Origin: Lentzea terrae
GTDB taxonomy: Bacteria; Actinomycetota; Actinomycetes; Mycobacteriales; Pseudonocardiaceae
Length of the DNA stretch: 64,000 bases
NCBI RefSeq assembly: GCF_003265345.1
Contig: NZ_QFWW01000033.1
Span: 43,437 to 107,436 of the forward strand
Reading direction: 5' to 3'
This document shows, in pieces, positions 59,007 through 64,000 of this stretch. The number at the start of each line of letters is the position of its first letter. Positions within the stretch are counted from its first letter, which is position 1. The translations under genes were made by a program, and so were the position numbers. Under the pieces are notes generated by a model that saw nothing but the letters and a program-made list of their open reading frames with translations, ran no database searches and was not told where the DNA came from.

Positions 59007-59510
59007 ATGGAACTTCGCCGATCCACCCTGATCCGAGCAGGCGCGGCGGGCCTGGCCGTCACCGCGCTTGCGGCACCAGGAGCAGCCGCTGCCCGCGAAC
59101 ACCCCAACGTCGCGCTGATCCGCCGCTACTACGAGGCGTACGGGTCCGGGAACCTGGAGTCGCTGCGCCAGTTCTTCGCACCCGACATCCGCTGGACGAT
59201 TCCCGGCCACCACCCGCTCGCCGGCACCAAGGTCGGCGCGAGCGAGGTGCTGGCCTTCTTCGCGCAGCTGGCCAAATCGGGGTTCCGCGCCGAGATCCTG
59301 TTCCTGGCCGCCGACGGTGAGTGGGTGGTCGACCTGCACCGCGGCTGGAGCACGACACCGGCCGGGCTGGACATCACCTGGGCGCTGGCGTACCGGATTC
59401 GCGACCGGAAGATCGTCGAAGCGGTCAACTTCGCGGCGGACCAGCACGCCGCCGACGCGTTCTTCTGGCGCCAGTACCCGCTGGCACCGATCCCGCAGCG
59501 GCTCAGCTGA
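59007..59510 (+). CDS. Exported SnoaL/NTF2-like protein
   Basis: 167 residues. The N-terminus MELRRSTLIRAGAAGLAVTALAAPG carries an RR pair before a hydrophobic core, so export by Tat or Sec is likely. The mature part is a SnoaL-like fold (NVALIRRYYEAYGSGNLESLRQFFAPDIRWTIPGHHPLAGT, then GLDITWALAYRIRDRKIVEAVNF), a cone-shaped barrel used by cyclases, isomerases and ligand-binding proteins. No cofactor motif. Probably induced by the divergent LysR regulator. Confidence 0.82.
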   Translation: MELRRSTLIRAGAAGLAVTALAAPGAAAAREHPNVALIRRYYEAYGSGNLESLRQFFAPDIRWTIPGHHPLAGTKVGASEVLAFFAQLAKSGFRAEILFLAADGEWVVDLHRGWSTTPAGLDITWALAYRIRDRKIVEAVNFAADQHAADAFFWRQYPLAPIPQRLS

Positions 59511-61005
59511 GCTGCAGCTTGACCAGTTCGTGCCACTCGCCGTCGAGATGATCGACTGCCTTGTGCTCGTCGGCCGTGGTCCACCCGATCGGCCAGGACG
59601 TGCGATGAGATATCGGATGCGCGGCCAGTGCGCCTTCGAGGCGGATGCCGCCGCTGAAGGTCGTCCCGGTGAAGTTGGCGTCGACCCCGAACGTCGCTCC
59701 TCTCATGGGTTCTGTGGTGTAGGAGAAACTCGTTTCAGGTACGAGGTGGTGGCCTTCCTCGGCGAAACTCGCGTCGCCGTGGAACACCGCGTCGATGAAG
59801 CCGGTTGCCGTGAACGTGACGTGGTTGAACAGTGCTTCCTCGTGAAACGTTGCGCGCTTGAACTCTGAGTAGCTGAGGAACCTGGCCGCACAGAACGTGA
59901 CGCGGCCATCGAACTTCGCCTCGAGGAAGTGGACTTCCGATTTGAACGTCGTCTCATCGAAACTTGCGGTCGTGTGGAACCTCGTCGTGGTGAAGTCGGA
60001 CTTCCGGTCGAACCTGGTCCAGTAGAACGAGGCATGCGCCGAGAAGTTGGCCTTCTGGAAACTCGCACGGCCCTCGAACTTGGCCTGCCTGAAGCTGGCC
60101 CCGCAGGTGAACGACGTGCTCTCGAAGCTGACATCACCGGAGAAGGTGGTGCGCTCGAACCGGGCGTTCCCCGTGAAGATCGCGCGAGTGAACAACACGT
60201 GGTGCGGTTGGCAGTGAGCGAGATCGAACTCGATCAGCAGGGCGCCCGTGAGGTCGAGATCGATGTGCGGCCAGAACGCCTCGGGCTTGCTGTGTACAGG
60301 TCTGAGGTGAACGGAGAGCAAGCGCTGTGCGGTGAGACGAACCTCCCGCTCCTGCACCTGTTCGTGGTATTCGGCCAGTGCCGCCTTGTCGGAGTGGTCC
60401 TCTGGCGGATCGCCAGGCATGACGTAGGGCATGCGCAGGTATGCGCACAAGACGTTGACCACGGTCTGCCGTTGGGGCTCGTTGTCCTGGGCAAGGCGCT
60501 CCAAGGCGTACAGCCCTCCCAACCGCACAGGGGCCTTGTCCGAGCCGAGCTGCTCGACCGCCTTCGCGTACAGATCGGTGACGCGGCGTGAGGCGGCATC
60601 CTCGCGTGCGTGCTCTGCGACTTCACGTTGAAGCTCGTACGCCCGGCCGACGTCTGCCTGGTCGCGCTCCTTTTGCACCAGGCCGACCTCGGTGGCGTGC
60701 TGGCGGCGCCAGGCCAAGTACAGCGCGAAGATCCCGCCGCCGCCGAGACCGATGCTCAAGCCGGTGCGCAGCGCGTCGAACCTCGCGGTGACGAGTGCCG
60801 CACCCGACAGACCCGCTGTGCCTGCCCACCACAGCACGACGACCAAGACGGTGGTGACCACCGTGATACCGGTCGCGACGAGAGCGATGATCCTGCCCGG
60901 CAGTGGCTGCAGCGGGCCACGATGCGAACCTGATCCTGTTGGTGTCGCTGAAGTGTTTGCGGTGTGCACCTCGGAGGACGTCGTGTCGCGCCTGTCGCTG
61001 CTCAT
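59503..61005 (-). CDS. Membrane-anchored pentapeptide-type repeat protein
   Basis: 500 residues. Two N-terminal membrane segments (IIALVATGITVVTTVLVVVLWW and a second near LSIGLGGGGIFALYLAW), then a charged helix (KERDQADVGRAYELQREVAEHARED) and VTDLYAKAVEQLGSDKAPVRLGGLYALERLA, a helical-repeat stretch common in this protein group. Residues about 275-450 follow a five-residue period with Phe in the core (ARFERTTFSGDVSFESTSF, ASFQKANFSAHASFYWTRF), a right-handed beta-helix like pentapeptide-repeat proteins but Phe- rather than Leu-centred. Function unknown. Its end overlaps the SnoaL gene by 8 bp. Confidence 0.83.
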   Translation of the reverse strand: MSSDRRDTTSSEVHTANTSATPTGSGSHRGPLQPLPGRIIALVATGITVVTTVLVVVLWWAGTAGLSGAALVTARFDALRTGLSIGLGGGGIFALYLAWRRQHATEVGLVQKERDQADVGRAYELQREVAEHAREDAASRRVTDLYAKAVEQLGSDKAPVRLGGLYALERLAQDNEPQRQTVVNVLCAYLRMPYVMPGDPPEDHSDKAALAEYHEQVQEREVRLTAQRLLSVHLRPVHSKPEAFWPHIDLDLTGALLIEFDLAHCQPHHVLFTRAIFTGNARFERTTFSGDVSFESTSFTCGASFRQAKFEGRASFQKANFSAHASFYWTRFDRKSDFTTTRFHTTASFDETTFKSEVHFLEAKFDGRVTFCAARFLSYSEFKRATFHEEALFNHVTFTATGFIDAVFHGDASFAEEGHHLVPETSFSYTTEPMRGATFGVDANFTGTTFSGGIRLEGALAAHPISHRTSWPIGWTTADEHKAVDHLDGEWHELVKLQLS

Positions 61006-61043
61006 GCCTGAATCATCTCCTGGTGGCCAACCGGTCCGGATGT

Positions 61044-62231
61044 TCAGTCCGGGTCCGGCAGCAACGGCACCGAGAGCCCGGGATCGCGCCCGAGCAGCGT
61101 CGCTCGCGTCACGGACGAACCCCCGAAGCGGTCGCGCAGCCGGTCCAGCGTGGCGTCCAGCGCACCGGGCGACTGGTCGTCGAACGGCAGCATCAGCTGG
61201 ATCGTGTCCTCGTTGCCCAGGTTGGTCAGCGACACGCCCAGCAACGTGATGCCGCGCTCGCGGATCTCCGGCATCGCGGCGTTCAGCAGCATCCGAGCGG
61301 TCGACAGCAACACCGACGTGTCCGCGGTGGGGTGGATCAACGTGTGCGAGCGCGTGGCTCGCGTGAAGTCGGCGAAACGCAGGCGCAGCACCACGGTCCG
61401 GCACGCGCGGTGGCCGGAGCGGAGGCGGCGGGAGACGCCGTCGATGAGCGAGGCGAGGATGGCGTCCAGGTCGTGCTCCCGGCGGCCCAGCGCGCGTTGG
61501 GAGCCGATCGAGCGGCGGCGCCTGCCCACCTGCACCGGACGCGGGTCCCGGTTGTGCGCCAACGCGTGCAGGTGCCGACCGGCCGCCTTGCCCAGCAACG
61601 AGACCAGGTCGCTCACGTCGAGCGCGGCGACCTGGGCGACCGTGCGGATGTTGACGTTGTGCAGCTTGGCGGCGGTCACCTTGCCGACGCCCCAGAGTCG
61701 CTCGACCGGCAGCGGGTGCAGGAACTCGAGCTCGCGGTCCGCCGGTACGACCAGCAGTCCGTCCGGTTTGGCCACCGCGCTCGCGACCTTCGCCAGGAAC
61801 TTCGTCCGCGCCACCCCCACCGTGATCGGCAGGCCCACCTGCGCGAGCACCTGCGCACGCAACCGGCGAGCGATGAGCTCCGGCGAGCCGACGATCTTGT
61901 GCAGGCCGCCGACGTCCAGGAACGCCTCGTCGATCGACAGGCCCTCGACGAGCGGGGTGGTGTCGCGGAAGACCTCGAACACCGCCTTGCTCGCCGCCGA
62001 GTACGCGGACATCCGCGGCGGCACGACGATCGCATGTGGACAGAGCCGCAACGCCCGTGCGCCGCCCATCGCCGTGCGGACGCCGAACCTCTTGGCCTCG
62101 TAGCTGGCGGCGAGCACCACGCCGCCGCCCACGATCACCGGACGGCCGCGCAGGCGCGGGTCGTCCCGTTGCTCGACGGAGGCGTAGAACGCGTCCAGGT
62201 CGGCGTGCAGGATCGGCGTGCTCACGAACAC
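61044..62231 (-). CDS. dinB: DNA polymerase IV (Y-family)
   Basis: 395 residues. Error-prone translesion polymerase. Metal-binding Asp in HADLDAFYASVEQ (about 9-21) and the catalytic SIDEAFLD (about 99-106) are intact. Helix-hairpin-helix motifs (LWGVGKVTAAKL) and the little-finger domain follow. The C-terminal sliding-clamp motif appears as IQLMLPFDD (QLxLPF-like), earlier than the extreme end. GTG at 62231 has GAAGGA 9 nt upstream; GTG at 62225 (MSTPIL) is an alternative. The start overlaps an SOS box and the end of the amidohydrolase gene. Confidence 0.94.
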   Translation of the reverse strand: MFVSTPILHADLDAFYASVEQRDDPRLRGRPVIVGGGVVLAASYEAKRFGVRTAMGGARALRLCPHAIVVPPRMSAYSAASKAVFEVFRDTTPLVEGLSIDEAFLDVGGLHKIVGSPELIARRLRAQVLAQVGLPITVGVARTKFLAKVASAVAKPDGLLVVPADRELEFLHPLPVERLWGVGKVTAAKLHNVNIRTVAQVAALDVSDLVSLLGKAAGRHLHALAHNRDPRPVQVGRRRRSIGSQRALGRREHDLDAILASLIDGVSRRLRSGHRACRTVVLRLRFADFTRATRSHTLIHPTADTSVLLSTARMLLNAAMPEIRERGITLLGVSLTNLGNEDTIQLMLPFDDQSPGALDATLDRLRDRFGGSSVTRATLLGRDPGLSVPLLPDPD

Positions 62232-63544
62232 ATGTTCGCATCCTTCACTCGTTCAGCACAGTGTTCGATTCGTCCACCGACGACGGTCGCGAGCACCTCG
62301 ACGGCGAGCAGGTCCGCGGACAGCGGGTTGTCGGAAAGAACCACGAGGTCGGCGTACTTGCCCGGCGCCAGGCTGCCCTTCACGTCCTCCTCGAACGTGC
62401 CGTGCGCGGCGTCGATCGTGAACAACCGCAGCGCCTGCTCGACCGTCAGCCGCTGCGCCAGCTGCCAGTCCTCCGGCGCGCGGCCGAGGTAGCTCTGCCG
62501 CGTCACGGCCTGGTGGACGGCCTCGAGCGGTGACCCGTGCGGCAGAGCGGTGGCGTGGCCGCCCAGGACGAGCACGAGCCACGGCATGTCCGTGCTCCCG
62601 ATCGTGCGGACGCCGCTGTCCACGAGGTCCCGCCACCGCGCGATCCACCGGGTCTCGCCGCGCGCCACGAGTTCCGGAAAACCGATCTCCCGCAACGAGT
62701 CACCGGGCAGTCCGGGTTGGATCGACGCGACCAGGCCGAGTGAGCGCATCCGTGCGAGCTGGTCGTCACGCAGCTGCACGACGTGCTCCACGCGGTGGCG
62801 CGCGTCCGCGTTGGGGTGCGCGGTGAGTGCCTCGGCGACCGCGGTCAGGTACTGGTCGTGGGCCTCGGCACTGACCGCGTGCGCGCTCACCTGCCAGCCG
62901 TTGCGGTGGGCGACCAGGACGTACCTGTTCAGCTCCGCCTGGTCCCAGTGGAACGTCGTGCCCCAGTCGTGGTCGAGGAACAGCTTGATCCCGGCCAGGC
63001 GCAGGTGCGGGCTGTACGAGCGGCGCGGCTCCAGTCCGAGGTACCAGCCGCCGAACTTGTCGTCCTCGTAGTTGACCGGCAGGTAGGCGTTGACCCGCAG
63101 CCGAAGCGCACCCTCCCGGTCCAGGGCACGCAGCCGGCTCAGCCGCTCATCGTCGACGAACTGTTCGTTGATGCTCGTCCACCCGCGCCGCAACGCCGCG
63201 TCGATCGCCTGCTCCGGCAGGTAGCCGACCATCTCGCCGTCACCGATCCAATGGGCGTGCGAGTCGATGAAGCCCGGCATCACCGTGCGGCCACGGAGAT
63301 CGATCAGACGGGTCGTGCGACTTGCCAGCGGCACAACGTCTTCGTCGTCACCGACGGCCGTGATGCGGTCACGGAGAATCGCGACCGCCTCGGCGCGTGG
63401 CCGTGAAGTCTCCATCGTGAGCACCACACCGTTGTGGAAGATCACGTCGGGTGCCGCCGGGCTGATCGCGTCCGGCGGCACGTTCAGGATCGCCAGGCAT
63501 CCCAGGAGAACCACGACGCGCACATCACCCAGGGTCGCACGCAT
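62222..63544 (-). CDS. Amidohydrolase, YtcJ-like
   Basis: 440 residues with a hydrophobic N-terminus (VRVVVLLGCLAIL), possibly a signal or lipoprotein leader. Metal-dependent amidohydrolase features: N-terminal IFHNGVVLTMETSRP, GRTVMPGFIDSHAHW (HxH metal site, about 92-94), IKLFLDHDWG, HAVSAEAHD and RVEHVVQL, C-terminal DAAHGTFEEDVKGSLAPGKYADLVVL. The substrate is unknown; related proteins act on formamides or cyclic amides. Its last codons contain the dinB SOS box and overlap dinB by 10 bp. Confidence 0.88.
   Translation of the reverse strand: MRATLGDVRVVVLLGCLAILNVPPDAISPAAPDVIFHNGVVLTMETSRPRAEAVAILRDRITAVGDDEDVVPLASRTTRLIDLRGRTVMPGFIDSHAHWIGDGEMVGYLPEQAIDAALRRGWTSINEQFVDDERLSRLRALDREGALRLRVNAYLPVNYEDDKFGGWYLGLEPRRSYSPHLRLAGIKLFLDHDWGTTFHWDQAELNRYVLVAHRNGWQVSAHAVSAEAHDQYLTAVAEALTAHPNADARHRVEHVVQLRDDQLARMRSLGLVASIQPGLPGDSLREIGFPELVARGETRWIARWRDLVDSGVRTIGSTDMPWLVLVLGGHATALPHGSPLEAVHQAVTRQSYLGRAPEDWQLAQRLTVEQALRLFTIDAAHGTFEEDVKGSLAPGKYADLVVLSDNPLSADLLAVEVLATVVGGRIEHCAERVKDANMCS
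62225..62238 (-). promoter_or_regulatory. SOS box (LexA site) at dinB
   Basis: CGAAC-N4-GTTCG, an exact match to the Gram-positive/actinobacterial LexA palindrome, overlapping the dinB start codon. A repressor bound here would block transcription entering dinB. Confidence 0.7.
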
Positions 63545-63810
63545 TTCGTCAAACTGCGGCTCGGAAATGGTCGGGCCCGGGAAAAGCTCTAGACCACATC
63601 AAGACCGAAAGTCCCTTGTGGTGCAAAGAGTTTCCAGAAGTGGATCAGCCGGGAGCAGTCCGGTGTCGGGCCGTAGGACCCCGGCCGAATCCGCCCACCG
63701 CAGGACCGCCTTCACCTCACCGGCCGAGAGAACCGGTACGGCCAGGTAGTGACTTGCCTGGCAGGCGCAGGTATAACTTGTTCTCATACGGCTAGAGTGA
63801 GGAAGATCAC

Positions 63811-64000
63811 ATGGCCCACACAATGAGGTGTGACAACGCTTCCAAAGGTCCGACTCGACGCACGTTCATTACTGGAACAGGTTCTATTCTGGGGGCGGTC
63901 GCCCTCGGTGGCCTGTCCGCACCGGCCCAAGCATCGATCGCCGATGCCGCCACCGTGCCCGCCCTCGTGATCGGCTCGGGTTACGCCGGCTGCGTGACCG
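63811..64000 (+). CDS. Tat-exported FAD oxidase, cholesterol oxidase-like (3' end outside window)
   Basis: First 63 codons. The twin-arginine signal PTRRTFITGTGSILGAVALGG is cleaved near APAQA. The mature start VPALVIGSGYAGCVT is the Rossmann FAD-binding motif (GxGxxG) placed as in secreted class I cholesterol oxidases and GMC oxidoreductases. GAGGAA lies about 6 nt before the ATG. The spacer 63545-63810 shows no convincing gene. Enzyme identity beyond FAD oxidoreductase needs the missing C-terminal part. Confidence 0.7.
   Translation, partial: MAHTMRCDNASKGPTRRTFITGTGSILGAVALGGLSAPAQASIADAATVPALVIGSGYAGCVT

Noticed and set aside
63599..63823. 74-residue minus-strand ORF upstream of the terminal oxidase gene
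   Set aside because: No recognisable family, no clear Shine-Dalgarno, and it overlaps the promoter and start of the oxidase gene.

Overview
The window is high-GC actinobacterial chromosome, most like a Pseudonocardiaceae member (Lentzea/Saccharothrix/Actinosynnema type). The signs are strong G/C bias at third codon positions, many GTG/TTG starts, Tat-exported glycosidases, a LAL-type LuxR regulator, a DUF6292-like protein and GGGTAY stress-type promoters. The genus is an inference. No rRNA, tRNA, CRISPR or prophage was seen.

Layout. 1-8.6 kb: 5' part of ctaD, then tal-tkt (non-oxidative pentose phosphate branch), selO with a TrmO-like gene, lipoproteins and a MATE exporter. 8.7-17.9 kb: HNH protein, LysR regulator divergent from a TDT carrier, hydrolase, MFS plus a Dabb-SnoaL protein, a large LAL regulator and a secreted M14 carboxypeptidase. 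17.9-25.8 kb: a stress-envelope island of small genes (DUF6292-like, STAS, a YqjD/YqjE-like helical-membrane operon, DUF3618, DUF2231, ferritin-like). Most are preceded by GTTT-N15/16-GGGTAY promoters of the SigB/SigF type. An IS3-family element has split the holin-like gene of this operon, and a ~77-bp minisatellite of about ten units lies downstream. 25.7-31 kb: a glycosidase locus (GH27 and GH95) flanked by remnants of a CBM13 gene and a LacI regulator.

31-40.6 kb: AlkZ-like protein, a serine hydrolase-M20 peptidase-DHA2 exporter operon, an ABC/FtsX exporter pair and a secreted C39-like protein. 40.7-46 kb: P450, Eis-like acetyltransferase, methyltransferase and an ABC-F protein, with a decayed ABC-F stub between the last two. 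46-50 kb: patatin, amidase, lipoprotein hydrolase and an XRE-cupin regulator. 50-55 kb: a malonate module (GntR regulator with two operators, a transporter broken by one inserted base, malonyl-CoA synthetase, fused carboxyltransferase). 55-64 kb: GH31 with two CBM-like inserts, LysR/SnoaL pair, pentapeptide-type membrane protein, dinB under an apparent SOS box, amidohydrolase and the start of a Tat-exported FAD oxidase.

The most interesting signals are the dense local cluster of stress-sigma promoters, including tiny proline/acid-rich ORFs that start 9 nt after the -10 box; the traceable decay events (IS insertion with an in-frame reconstruction, two single-base frameshifts, three gene stubs); and several clean palindromic operators, including paired GntR sites and an SOS box.
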